From the NCBI GenBank assembly GCA_934432725.1, contig CAKRZE010000015.1, positions 1 through 62,704 on the forward strand: a stretch of 62,704 nucleotides of DNA, given 5' to 3'. Shown piece by piece: positions 36,852-46,143 of this stretch (positions within the stretch are counted from its first letter, which is position 1; each line of letters opens with the position of its first letter). Position numbers and translations under genes: made by a program. Under the pieces are notes generated by a model that was not told the origin of the DNA, did not search any database, and saw only the letters and a list, made by a program, of their open reading frames with translations. Origin of the DNA: an uncultured Eubacteriales bacterium (GTDB lineage: Bacteria; Bacillota; Clostridia; Oscillospirales; CAG-272).

Positions 36852-37262
36852 GGAGGGGGAGTACGTTGGGGACTTTTTTGAGAAAAAGGTCCCCAAACCC
36901 CTCAAAAAACTTCTGAAATGGGGGTTTTTCACGGCACAGCAATGAAGTCAGCGTGCCAATGAGGTTTGCAGGGGGGAACGTTAGGACCCTTTTTTGAAAA
37001 AAAGGGTCCCAAACCCTCCAAAAAACTTTGATATGGGATTTTCTCACGACGTGTCCGTGAAGATATCCCGCCAATGAGGCTTGCAGAGGATTAACAGTGT
37101 CCCGATTTCCGATGTTTCTTACATAAACCAACTGTTTAGACCCTCGGTGCACTTTTTGAGCGATGAAGTTTCAGCTAACTATGGCAAATATCCCGCAGGG
37201 ATATTTGTTTGCAACGCCGCTGAACATTGGTTTATTGCAAACTTCACGCGTTGCTTGTCCTC
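36852..37262 (+). repeat. Type I-II composite array A5 (forward)
   Basis: Two type I units (about 36862 and 36980), a J2 junction (TTAACAGTGTCCCGATTTCC) and one type II unit. About 130 bp (36905-37010) recur inverted in array A6 at about 37740-37850. Confidence 0.9.
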
Positions 37263-37379
37263 CCGTGCTGCCAGTATACCATACGGCACGCTCCCCGGAC
37301 AACCCACAATGTTTTCCATGGAAGCTGTGGAAAAATCCGGAGCAGCCCCTCGCGCCTCAGGGAGACGCATTTTGCAGAG

Positions 37380-37895
37380 CAAAACCGCGATATTTGCAGA
37401 GCACGCAGAAACCAAGCAGCGCATGAAGCTTGCGGCAACAAGCAGCGCGTGAAGAAAGCAGTCATCCATAGCTCGCCGGCGCTGCTAACAAATATCCCTT
37501 ACAGCTCAATGAGCTGTATTCCGCAAGCGGAATCGGGATATTTGCCTTCGTGAGCAAGCAACGCATGAAGTTTGCGATAACTCAAAATTCACCGGCGTTG
37601 CAAACAAATATCCCTTGCGTCTCAAAGAGACGCATTTTGCAAAGCAAAACCGGGATATTTGCCTTCATGCGCTGAAACTTCATCGCGGCGGGCGCATGAA
37701 AAACCCCCATTTCAAAAGTTTTTTGGAGGTTTTAGGAGCCTTTTTTTCAAAAAAGGGTCCTAACGTTCCCCCCTGCAAACCTCATTGGCACGCTGACTTC
37801 ATTGCTGTGCCGTGAAAAGCCCCCATTTCAGAAGTTTTTTGGAGGGTTTGGGAACCTTTTTCTCAAAAAAGGTTCCCAACGTTTTTCCCCCCGCC
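37380..37895 (-). repeat. Type I-II composite array A6 (reverse)
   Basis: Read on the minus strand this runs from type I units at the S1-gene stop codon to type II units. Array A6 faces array A5 across about 120 bp of unique DNA with no gene. Its 37560-37700 segment is an inverted near-copy of 39226-39370 on the other side of the S1-domain gene. Confidence 0.9.
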
Positions 37896-38834
37896 TCAGA
37901 ACACCGTCTCGATCACCTTGCCCGCTGCGGGCGGTGAATACCGCCACCGGTCCATGTGCCGCACGTCCTCCCCGACAAAGTATTCCCACCGCTTTCGTTC
38001 TGTTTCTCCGGAATAGGCGTCTATCATGACCAGCTTCAGCTTCATCCGGTCCGGAATGATGTTCTTTATGTATACGGAGGCTGTCTGCCCCGGTGTGATC
38101 CCCGCCTTCGGCTCTGCCAGACCCGCAAGGTTCGGCGCAAGCTCCACAAATATGCCGTAATCCTCCACGGAGCGCACGACCCCTGCCACCGTCTGCCCTA
38201 CCTCAAACCGCCCGGCGTTTTCTTCCCATGTACCGAGAAGCTCCCGGTGCGTCACATAGATCCTCCCCGTCTCCGGATCGATGCTCTTGACCGCTGCACG
38301 GATGAAGTCCCCCGTCTGAAAGCGGTCCCGCGGGTGCGAGATCCGGGAAACCGATATGCAGTCGATCGTCATCAGGGATACGATGCCGCAGCCGATGTCC
38401 ACAAACGCGCCGAACTGCTCCATGTGCGTCACCCGCCCCGGAATGATGTCCCCCGGCAAAAGACGGCTGAGAAACTGCTCCCGGCACTCCCTCTGCGCCT
38501 CCCGCCGCGATAAAAGCGCCGTTGGATTCCCCCGGGAATCCCTTGTGACCGAAAGAACACGGAACGCCACCGCTTTCCCTACGCGCGTGATCGCCGCAAT
38601 GTCCCGCACCGCTTCTCCCGGCGCAGTCAGCGCGATCTCCTGACGCGGAATGATCCCCCGGCAAACGCCAAGGTCAACCTCCAGCGTCATGTCGCGCCCG
38701 CACCGGACCGCAGCTCCCTCCAGTATTTTTCCCGATGCCATCGCCCGCTCCAGACCCGCAAGCGAGCCGACCGCTTCCCGGTTTTCCGGCGTTCCGATCA
38801 GATTTCCTTCGGGTAGATAATTGTTTTGTGACAT
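37896..38834 (-). CDS. S1-domain RNA-binding protein
   Basis: A 312 aa protein with an N-terminal region (LEGAAVRCGRDMTLEVDLGVCRGIIPRQEI) followed by two S1-type OB folds: GDIIPGRVTHMEQFGAFVDIGCGIVSLM (about 135-205) and GQTVAGVVRSVEDYGIFVELAPNLAGLAEP (about 220-285). It resembles the clostridial 30S ribosomal protein S1-like or RpsA-related proteins, shorter than true RpsA, and probably binds RNA in translation or decay. The start MSQNNYLPEGN is supported by AGAAAGGA about 10 nt upstream; an in-frame ATG 14 codons earlier is less likely. The gene is bracketed by inverted arrays. Confidence 0.85.
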   Translation of the reverse strand: MSQNNYLPEGNLIGTPENREAVGSLAGLERAMASGKILEGAAVRCGRDMTLEVDLGVCRGIIPRQEIALTAPGEAVRDIAAITRVGKAVAFRVLSVTRDSRGNPTALLSRREAQRECREQFLSRLLPGDIIPGRVTHMEQFGAFVDIGCGIVSLMTIDCISVSRISHPRDRFQTGDFIRAAVKSIDPETGRIYVTHRELLGTWEENAGRFEVGQTVAGVVRSVEDYGIFVELAPNLAGLAEPKAGITPGQTASVYIKNIIPDRMKLKLVMIDAYSGETERKRWEYFVGEDVRHMDRWRYSPPAAGKVIETVF

Positions 38835-38924
38835 GGCTTTTTTTCCTTTCTTTTTTTCTTTGACCGTCTGCTCCATCCTATGCGGCTTTCCTCCGTTTCA
38901 GAACTCCGAAAACGTCGGGGAGAA

Positions 38925-39570
38925 CGTTGGGGAGGGAGTACGTTGGGGTGTTTTTTGAAAAAAAGCCACCCCAAACCCCGCAAAAACTTTGAACAGGGGA
39001 AAAATCGGGTTTCCGCTCACGATGGCAAATATCCCGCAGGGATATTTGTTACCAACGCGCAGCGTTGGTTGATACACGCACTGAACGTTGGTTTGCAGTA
39101 AACTTCATGTGTTGCCGGTATCCGTGAGGACATCCCGCCGATGAGGCTTGCAAGGGGGGGACGTTGGGGTGCTTTTTGAAAAAAGCACCCCAAACCCCGC
39201 AAAAACTTTTGAACTGGGGGCTTTTCATGCGCCCGCCGCGATGAAGTTTCAGCTTACGAAGGCAAATATCCCGGTTTTGCTTTGCAAAATGCGTCTCTTT
39301 GAGACGCAAGGGATATTTGTTTGCAACGCCGGTGCATTTTGAGTTATCGCAAACTTCACGCGTTGCTTGCTCACGCAAGCTAACTGTTTAGACCCTCGGC
39401 ACACTTTTGGGGAGATAGCGCGATGAGTTACCGCTTATGAGCGCAAATATCCCGGTTCCGCTTTGCGGAATACAGCTCATTGAGCTGTAAGGGATATTTG
39501 TTTGCAGCGCAAGTACACTTTGACTTACCGTAAACCTCACGCGCTGCTTGCTGCCCTGATGAGAGCAAAA
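38925..39570 (+). repeat. Type I-II composite array A7 (forward)
   Basis: Type I units of the GGGGTG class with embedded short type II cores, then type II units with the TTTTGC/GCAAAA plus GTCTC/GAGAC nested hairpin (about 39262-39318) and with the CGGAA/CAGCTC version (about 39450-39500). It ends about 40 bp before the ABC-operon promoter. Confidence 0.92.
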
Positions 39571-39605
39571 AAATTCTATATTATTCACAAAGCAATCACA
39601 CAGGA

Positions 39606-39633
39606 TTCACATTAAAGTGATATTTTATATATA
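39606..39633 (+). promoter_or_regulatory. Probable promoter of the ABC/Gld-like cluster
   Basis: An AT-rich island holds a -35-like TTCACA (39606-39611), a 16 nt spacer and a -10-like TATATA (39628-39633), 70 nt before the TTG start. It is weaker than the other promoters listed. Confidence 0.5.
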
Positions 39634-39705
39634 TATGGAGAAGTCTGCTGTCCGGGCGGTACCCGAATGCCCGCAGCAGAACCCGTTACAAGGAGGGCAA
39701 GAGTT

Positions 39706-40950
39706 TTGATTGAGGTGAGAAATCTTACCAAGCGATACGGCTCCCACACAGTGGTCAGCCATCTGAACTTTACCATTGAGAAGGGGAAGATCTACGGCTT
39801 CCTCGGTCCGAACGGCGCCGGAAAAAGCACGACCATGAATATGATCACCGGATGTCTCCCGATGACGGAGGGCGAGGTCCGAATCAACGGTCACGACATT
39901 TTCTCCGATCCGATTGCGGCAAAGCGCTCCGTCGGATATCTGCCGGAGATTCCCCCGCTGTACCCGGACATGACCCCGGCGGAATACCTCCGCTTTGTCG
40001 CCGAGGCAAAGGGCGTTGAAAAGGGCGCTTTGGAGGACGAGGTCGGCAAGGTCATGGCGGTCACGCACATCACGGGCATGAAAAACCGTCTGATCCGGAA
40101 CCTTTCCAAGGGCTACCGGCAGAGAGTCGGGATCGCGCAGGCGATGCTCGGCGATCCGGAGCTGATCATTCTGGACGAGCCGACTGTCGGTCTGGACCCG
40201 CGCCAGATCATTGAGATCCGCGATCTGATCAGCGAGCTGGGCGCATCGCGCACCGTTATCCTCTCCTCCCATATCCTTGCGGAGATCAGCGCGGTCTGCG
40301 ATCATGTCATGATTCTCTCGCACGGGCATCTGGTCGCCTCGGACACGCTGGAAAACATCCGGCGGCAGTACAACGATGACAACGTCCTGACGCTCACGGT
40401 CAAGGGCGACGGTGCGAAGGCGGAGGCTGTTCTGAGGGGAATCCGGGGCATTTCGGGCTATGAGCTGACAAAGCTGCCGGAGGCGGGTCAGATCAGACTG
40501 ACCGTAACGGCGGCAAAGGACCGGGACATCCGGGAGGAGCTGTTTTATGCGTTTGCGGCGGCAAAGCTTCCGCTCCTCGGCATGACAAGCTCCGCTCTGA
40601 GCCTGGAGGAGGTCTTTATCCGGCTGACCTCCGATGAATACGCGCAGGCGCACGGGCTGCTTCGGGAGGAGCCGGACGCCGGCACAGAGGACGAGCCGGA
40701 GGACGAGGCTGAAACGGACGATGCCGGAGAAGACTCCGATGCAGAGCCGGACGACACTGACGACACGGACGATTCGGACGATTCGGACGATTCGGACGAC
40801 TCCGGTGACGCGGACGGCGGATCGGATTACAAGCCCCTGTTCGGCGGCGCGCGCAAAGCCGGTGCAAAGCCGAAGGAGGACGGGGACTATACGCCGCTCT
40901 TCGGCGGCAGAGGCAATCAAAAACACGGCGGAGACGGGGAGGATGCGTAA
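39706..40950 (+). CDS. ABC transporter ATPase (GldA-like) with acidic tail
   Basis: The 414 aa ATPase subunit starts at TTG (MIEVRNLTKRYG) with AAGGAGG about 9 nt upstream, a better match than the ATG further up. Walker A is LGPNGAGKST (34-41), signature LSKGYRQRVGIAQA, Walker B LIILDEPTVGLDPRQ, H-loop SSHIL. The catalytic part ends near residue 325. The remainder is an unusual tail: an Asp/Ser/Glu-rich stretch (DDTDDSDDSDDSDDSG) and two copies of a DYxPLFGG motif (DYKPLFGGARKAG; DYTPLFGGRG). It powers the permease 2 nt downstream; the substrate is unknown, and Gld-like systems are linked to surface or lipoprotein functions. Confidence 0.93.
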   Translation: MIEVRNLTKRYGSHTVVSHLNFTIEKGKIYGFLGPNGAGKSTTMNMITGCLPMTEGEVRINGHDIFSDPIAAKRSVGYLPEIPPLYPDMTPAEYLRFVAEAKGVEKGALEDEVGKVMAVTHITGMKNRLIRNLSKGYRQRVGIAQAMLGDPELIILDEPTVGLDPRQIIEIRDLISELGASRTVILSSHILAEISAVCDHVMILSHGHLVASDTLENIRRQYNDDNVLTLTVKGDGAKAEAVLRGIRGISGYELTKLPEAGQIRLTVTAAKDRDIREELFYAFAAAKLPLLGMTSSALSLEEVFIRLTSDEYAQAHGLLREEPDAGTEDEPEDEAETDDAGEDSDAEPDDTDDTDDSDDSDDSDDSGDADGGSDYKPLFGGARKAGAKPKEDGDYTPLFGGRGNQKHGGDGEDA

Positions 40951-40952
40951 AA

Positions 40953-41819
40953 ATGGGTGCCGTTTATAAAAAAGAGCTGAGAGTTTATTTTTCAAGCATG
41001 ACCGGCTATATTGTCCTTTCGATGATGCTGATTGTCGCGGGCTTTTCCTGCTGGCTGTACAACCTCTATGCGCAGTATGCCGCGTGGCAGGCAAGCCTGA
41101 CCTTAGTCTGCTATACGCTTTTGTTTGTGGTGCCGATCCTGACAATGCGCTCCCTTGCCGAGGAGCGCCGCAGCCGCACGGATCAGCTCCTGTTCTCGCT
41201 CCCCATGCGCGTCCGGGACATGGTTCTCGGCAAATACCTTGCGATGGTGACCGTCTTTGCGGTTCCCTGCGGTGTGATGGGGCTGTTCCCGCTGATCCTT
41301 TCCATGTACGGCACCGTGGCGCTGGGCGCGGCGTATGCATCGCTGCTCGCCTTTTTCCTGCTCGGCTGTGCGCTGATCGCGGTCGGCATGTTCATGTCCT
41401 CCCTGACCGAGAGCCAGATCATCGCCGCAGTCCTTTCCTTCCTCGCGATCCTGCTCTGCTTCCTGACCGGCTCTCTTGCCGGCATGCTCCCTGCGACCGC
41501 CCTTGCCAACTATATCGAATTCACCGTGGTCATCGCCCTGTTCTGCCTGCTGCTTTACAGCATGACGAAAAACTGCTGGATCGCAATCGGCGCGGCATTC
41601 GTTCTGGAGGGAGTCCTTTCTGCCGTTTATCTCGCAAACAGGGACCTTCTGTCCGGCGCGTTTGCAAAGGTGCTCAAATCCCTTTCCGTTTTTGACAGAC
41701 TGTCGGGCTTTCTGACCAGCGGGCTGTTTGATCTGACCGCTCTTCTGTATTTCCTCTCGGTCGCCGGACTGTTCGTCTTCTTTACGGTGCAGTCGGTCGA
41801 GAAGAAGAGATGGGCATGA
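40953..41819 (+). CDS. ABC-2 family permease (GldF-like)
   Basis: The 288 aa integral membrane partner has six predicted helices. MGAVYKKELRVYFSSMTGYI is a typical ABC-2/NatB start, and RSLAEERRSRTDQLLFSLPM is the conserved coupling region seen in GldF-type permeases. It follows the ATPase stop codon by 2 nt, so the two are almost certainly translated together. It is followed by the GldG-like gene after a 114 nt gap. Confidence 0.92.
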   Translation: MGAVYKKELRVYFSSMTGYIVLSMMLIVAGFSCWLYNLYAQYAAWQASLTLVCYTLLFVVPILTMRSLAEERRSRTDQLLFSLPMRVRDMVLGKYLAMVTVFAVPCGVMGLFPLILSMYGTVALGAAYASLLAFFLLGCALIAVGMFMSSLTESQIIAAVLSFLAILLCFLTGSLAGMLPATALANYIEFTVVIALFCLLLYSMTKNCWIAIGAAFVLEGVLSAVYLANRDLLSGAFAKVLKSLSVFDRLSGFLTSGLFDLTALLYFLSVAGLFVFFTVQSVEKKRWA

Positions 41820-41891
41820 TCCCTCTGCACGGAATCTTATGCGAAAAACCCCGGCTTCCGGCTCCTTTGCCGGATACGGGCTTAACTTTCC

Positions 41892-41920
41892 AAGAAAGGA
41901 TGCTTTCGCACAGCGAAAGG
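41892..41920 (+). promoter_or_regulatory. Hairpin between Shine-Dalgarno and gldG-like start
   Basis: AAGAAAGGATG is followed by CTTTCGC-ACA-GCGAAAG and 13 nt to the ATG. No other Shine-Dalgarno is evident. Confidence 0.6.
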
Positions 41921-41933
41921 CGGTCATATATCA

Positions 41934-43400
41934 ATGAATCATGAAAAAAACAGCTTCCGGAAGGCGTTTCAGACCAAAGCGTTCAAAGCCGGCGGCTACA
42001 GCGTGCTGCTGACAGTCATCGTTACGGCGGCAGTGGTGGTCCTGAACCTGCTTGTCGGCAGTCTGCCCTCCGGCGCGGTTAAATTCGATATGAGCGGAAA
42101 CGATCTGTACTCCATCTCCGATGCGACACGTGAAATCGTCCGCGATATCAAAGCCAATGTCACCGTATACCAGATCGCTCCGCAGGGCTCGGAGGATAAG
42201 ACTGTCTCCGAGTTCGTCCGGCGCTATCAGTCCGTCAACTCCCGGATCAAGCTGGAGATCAGGGACCCCGAGCTGTATCCGACCTTTGTCGCACAGTATA
42301 CCAACGATACCCTGAATACCAACAGCCTCATTGTCGTCAACAACGATACCGGACGCGCAAAGTGCATCGATTATTCATCGGTGTATTATCTTGATTATTC
42401 CTCCCTGACCCAGGAGCAGTATTACTATGCCATGATGGGCTATGATATGAGCGCCTATGCGACGCGGGTCTTCGCGGGCGAAACAGAGCTGACCTCCGCT
42501 CTGGATTATGTCACAACCGCCTCGGTTCCGGTGATCTATGAGGTGCAGGGACACGGGGAAACCGCACTCGGCTCCGGCTATCAGTCCCTGATCAGCGCCG
42601 ATAACATCGACCGGAAGGAGCTGAACCTGAAAACCGTCTCCTCTGTCCCGGAGGACGCCACCCTGCTCGTTATGAATGTCCCGCTCAAGGATGTTACGGA
42701 GGACGAGAAAAAACTCCTCTCCGACTATATGGCAAAGGGGGGCAAGCTTATGCTTATCACCGATTATCAGAACGGAAGCCTGGAAAACCTGTTCGCTCTG
42801 GCAAAGGAGTATGCGCTCAATTTTGAGGGCGGCATCGTTCTGGAGGGCTCCGCCTCCCGCTTCCAGCAGTACCCCTATTACGTCTTCCCCAAAATCGAGG
42901 CAAATGACTATACCGCAAAGCTCGCCGCCGGCTCCTATGTGTTTATGCCCTTCTCCCACGGCATTACCGTGGAGGAAGCCCCCGCGGAGGGTCTGACCGT
43001 TACAAAGCTCCTGACTACCTCCGATCAGGCTTATATCAAGTCCGAGGATGACCTGAAACAGTCCTCCGAAAAGGCGGACGGCGATCCCGCAGGTCCCTTC
43101 TGCCTCGGCGTCCTGTCTAAAAATCAAAACGGAGGAGGAATCGTCTGGTTCAGCTCCCCCTACTTCGCAAAGGATGAGCTTCTCAGCTATTACAGCAACG
43201 GTCAGGCGTTTGGCGCCGTGACCGGAACCCTCTGCGATAAAAAGGTCTCGGTCAGCATCGCGACAAAAACCGTCTCCACTGAGTACCTGAATGTCTCCTC
43301 CGGCGCCCAGTCCGTCTGGTTCGCCCTGCTCGTTGTCCTCGTCCCTGTCGCCGCACTCTCCCTCGGCTTCGTCGTCTGGAATAAGAGACGTAAGGCATAA
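41934..43400 (+). CDS. GldG-like ABC-associated protein
   Basis: The 488 aa product has an N-terminal membrane helix (VLLTVIVTAAVVVLNLLVG), a large extracytoplasmic GldG/ABC_transp_aux-type domain (KFDMSGNDLYSISDATREIV; LEIRDPELYPTF; YEVQGHGETALG; LMLITDYQNGSLENL) and a C-terminal helix (VWFALLVVLVPVAALSLGFV) before a basic end. Such proteins accompany ABC-2 transporters of the Gld type and have a thioredoxin/DUF4350-like fold; their mechanism is unsettled. It belongs with the preceding ATPase and permease and, across an 850 bp array, with the DUF4340 gene. Confidence 0.9.
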   Translation: MNHEKNSFRKAFQTKAFKAGGYSVLLTVIVTAAVVVLNLLVGSLPSGAVKFDMSGNDLYSISDATREIVRDIKANVTVYQIAPQGSEDKTVSEFVRRYQSVNSRIKLEIRDPELYPTFVAQYTNDTLNTNSLIVVNNDTGRAKCIDYSSVYYLDYSSLTQEQYYYAMMGYDMSAYATRVFAGETELTSALDYVTTASVPVIYEVQGHGETALGSGYQSLISADNIDRKELNLKTVSSVPEDATLLVMNVPLKDVTEDEKKLLSDYMAKGGKLMLITDYQNGSLENLFALAKEYALNFEGGIVLEGSASRFQQYPYYVFPKIEANDYTAKLAAGSYVFMPFSHGITVEEAPAEGLTVTKLLTTSDQAYIKSEDDLKQSSEKADGDPAGPFCLGVLSKNQNGGGIVWFSSPYFAKDELLSYYSNGQAFGAVTGTLCDKKVSVSIATKTVSTEYLNVSSGAQSVWFALLVVLVPVAALSLGFVVWNKRRKA

Positions 43401-43404
43401 GAAA

Positions 43405-44232
43405 ACATTGGGAGAGAACGTTGGGGCGCTTTTTGAAAAAAGCCACCCCAAACCCCGCAAAAACTTTGATATGGGATTTTTCCATGGCACAGCCATGAAG
43501 TCACCCACCCAATGAGGTTTGCAAGGGGAGAACGTTAGGACCCTTTTTTGGAAAAAAGGGTCCTAAAACCTCCAAAAAACTTTTGATATGGGAGCTTTTC
43601 ACGGCATAGCCATGGAGTCACCCACCCAATGAGGTTTGCAAGGGGAAAACGTTAGGACCCTTTTTTGAAAAAAAGGGTCCTAAAACCTCCAAAAAACTTT
43701 TGATATGGGGGTTTTTCACGGCACAGCCATGAGGACACCCCGCCTCTGAAGCCTGCAATGGGGCAAAGGTTTTCAAAAGACACTTCGGAACTCCCGACGT
43801 TTTTTACGCAAACTAACTGCTTAGATTACCGGTGCACTTTTGGGGATTCGCGCGATGAGTTACCGCTTATGACAGCAAATATCCCGGTTCCGCTTGCGGA
43901 ATACAGCTCATTGAGCTGTAAGGGATATTTGTTTGCAACACCGCTGAACTTTCGCTTACCGCAAACTTCATGTGTTGCTTGCTCACATAAACTAACTGTT
44001 TAGATTCCCGGTACACTTTTGGGGAGATACCGCGATGAGTTACCGCTTATGAGGGCAAATATCCCGGTTCCGCTTGCGGAATACAGCTCATTGAGCTGTA
44101 AGGGATATTTGTTAGCAACGTACGCTGAACGTTGGTTTATTGCAAGCTTCATGCGTTGCTTAGAGACGCAAGGAATATTTGTTTGCAGCGCAAGTACACT
44201 TCGGCTTATTGCAAACCCCACGCGCTGCTAGT
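43405..44232 (+). repeat. Type I-II composite array A8 (forward)
   Basis: Three type I units (about 43421, 43532, 43650), a J1-like junction and three type II units. Bases 44055-44190 match the reverse complement of 45387-45522 at all but one of 136 positions, so the DUF4340 gene lies between these inverted copies. The array splits what is normally a contiguous Gld-like operon. Confidence 0.93.
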
Positions 44233-44254
44233 TACCGAAAGAAGGAAAGACCGC

Positions 44255-45349
44255 ATGAAAAAACTGATTACCGTACTGATTTTATTTGCCGTGCTTGCCG
44301 CCCTGCTGCTTGCCTACGTTCTGGTCTCCGGGAAAAACCGTGCGGATGCCGGAAACGAGACGGAAAGCGGCTCTTCGGAGCCGGACGTGATATACCTCCA
44401 TCAGTCCGACAGCAAGGACATCACAGAGATCACTTACACCTACAAGGACGCAGAGATCCGTCTTGCCTGCCGGGAGGAGCAGTGGCAGGTATCTGACGAT
44501 TCTGCCTATCCGCTCGGTCAGGACAAGCCGAAGGCAATGGCTTCTGCGATCGCAACCGTCGCAGCCTACCGTCTGATTGACAGCTCCGGCACACATTTTG
44601 CGGATTACGGACTGGAAAAGCCAACGTCCGTCATCCGGGTCAGCTATGCAGACGGCAGCAGCATCACCTACCGCATCGGCTCCTATATCTCCTTTACAAA
44701 GGCGTATTACCTCAATATTGAAGGAAAAAATGAGGTCTATACCGTCGCCTCCGCCCTCTTGGACTACTTCTCCTATGCGCTGTCCGATCTGTTTGAGCCG
44801 GACAAGCTGCCCTCCGTCAAAGAGGACTATGTCACCGCGATCTCCGTAAAAAGACCCGGAGCGGACCCCTTCACCGTTGAGGCTGAGCATCCGGAGGACG
44901 ATCCGGATACCGTCGTATGGCGCGCGGGGGATGAGGAAATCTCCTCCTCCCGGGTATCCGGCATGATTTCGGCAGTCACCGGACTTCCGCTGGATACGCT
45001 TGCGTTCTGGGGCGAGCAGTCGGAGGAAACGCTTGCCTCTCTCGGCTTCGGCGAGGAGGACGTGACCACCGTCACGCTTTCCTATTATGAGCTTGTCACG
45101 ATCAGTGTGGATGACGACTCCGTCTCCGATGGCAGCAAGAAGGTTTCCCACACCTTCACCGTCCGCATCGGCGGAAAGGTCCCTGCCAGGGACCCGGCGG
45201 AGACCGAAGACGCGGAGACCTCCGCTGAAACGTCAGCCGGGCAGGACGGCGAAGAAGCCTCCGTTTGCTACTATGTCTCCGTGGAAAATTCCGATCTGAT
45301 CTATTCCGTTCCGGAAGCAAGGCTTGAGGCGCTGCTAAGTAACGCGTAG
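44255..45349 (+). CDS. DUF4340 protein of the Gld-like cluster
   Basis: A 364 aa protein with an N-terminal membrane anchor (KKLITVLILFAVLAALLLAYVLVSG) and repeated DUF4340-type beta motifs (WQVSDDSAYPLGQDK; YRLIDSSGTHFADYGLEKPTSVIRVSYADG; YYLNIEGKNEVYTVASALLDYF). DUF4340 proteins follow GldG-like genes and are thought to sit outside the membrane. The ATG follows GAAGGAAAGACCGC. The last residues (LLSNA and stop) lie at the edge of a type II repeat, which seems to supply the stop codon. Confidence 0.9.
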   Translation: MKKLITVLILFAVLAALLLAYVLVSGKNRADAGNETESGSSEPDVIYLHQSDSKDITEITYTYKDAEIRLACREEQWQVSDDSAYPLGQDKPKAMASAIATVAAYRLIDSSGTHFADYGLEKPTSVIRVSYADGSSITYRIGSYISFTKAYYLNIEGKNEVYTVASALLDYFSYALSDLFEPDKLPSVKEDYVTAISVKRPGADPFTVEAEHPEDDPDTVVWRAGDEEISSSRVSGMISAVTGLPLDTLAFWGEQSEETLASLGFGEEDVTTVTLSYYELVTISVDDDSVSDGSKKVSHTFTVRIGGKVPARDPAETEDAETSAETSAGQDGEEASVCYYVSVENSDLIYSVPEARLEALLSNA

Positions 45350-46118
45350 CAGCGTGTGAGGTTTGCGGGAACTCAAAGTATACCGGCGCTGCAAACAAAT
45401 ATCCCTTGCGTCTCTAAGCAACGCATGAAGCTTGCAATAAACCAACGTTCAGCGTACGTTGCTAACAAATATCCCTTACAGCTCAATGAGCTGTATTCCG
45501 CAAGCGGAACCGGGATATTTGCTGTCGCGAGCAATAACTCATCGCGCGAATCCCCAAAAGTGCACCGAGGGTCTAAACAGTTAGCTTGCGTAAGCAAGCA
45601 GCGCATGGGGTTTGCAATAAACCAACGTTCAGCGGCGCTGCAAACAAATATCCCTGCGGGATATTTGCTGTCGCGAGCAATAACTCATCGCGGCGAATCC
45701 CAAAAAGTGCACCGAGGGTCTAAACAGTTAGTTTATGTAAGAAACATCGGAAATCGGGACACTGTTAATTCTCTGCAAACTTTATTGGCAGGATGACCTC
45801 ACGGACACGCCGTGAAAAGCCCCCTTATCAAAGTTTTTTGGAGGGTTTGGGACCCTTTTTTCCAAAAAAGGGTCCTAACGTACCCCTTGCAAACCTCATT
45901 GGCGTACTATCTTTATGGCGTGCGTATGAAAAACCCCCATTTCAGAAGTTTTTTGGAGGGTTTGGGATCCTTTTTTTCAAAAAAGGGTCCCAACGTTCTC
46001 CCCTGCAAACCTCATTGGGTGGGTGACTTCATGGCGTGCCCCATGAAAAAACCCCATATCAGAGTTTTTTGCGGGGTTTGGGGTGGCTTTTTTTCCAAAA
46101 AAGCACCCCAACGTTTCC
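45340..46118 (-). repeat. Type I-II composite array A9 (reverse)
   Basis: Two or three type II units from the DUF4340 stop codon, a J2 junction (AAATCGGGACACTGTTAATT on the plus strand), then three type I units ending just before the Shine-Dalgarno of the dehydrogenase gene. Confidence 0.92.
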
Positions 46119-46143
46119 TCCCCACAGAAAGGAGCAGATACAC

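Noticed and set aside
39667..39705. ATG-initiated upstream start for the ABC ATPase
   Set aside because: It would place the Shine-Dalgarno inside the coding region; the TTG at 39706 has AAGGAGG at correct distance and gives the family-typical N terminus.
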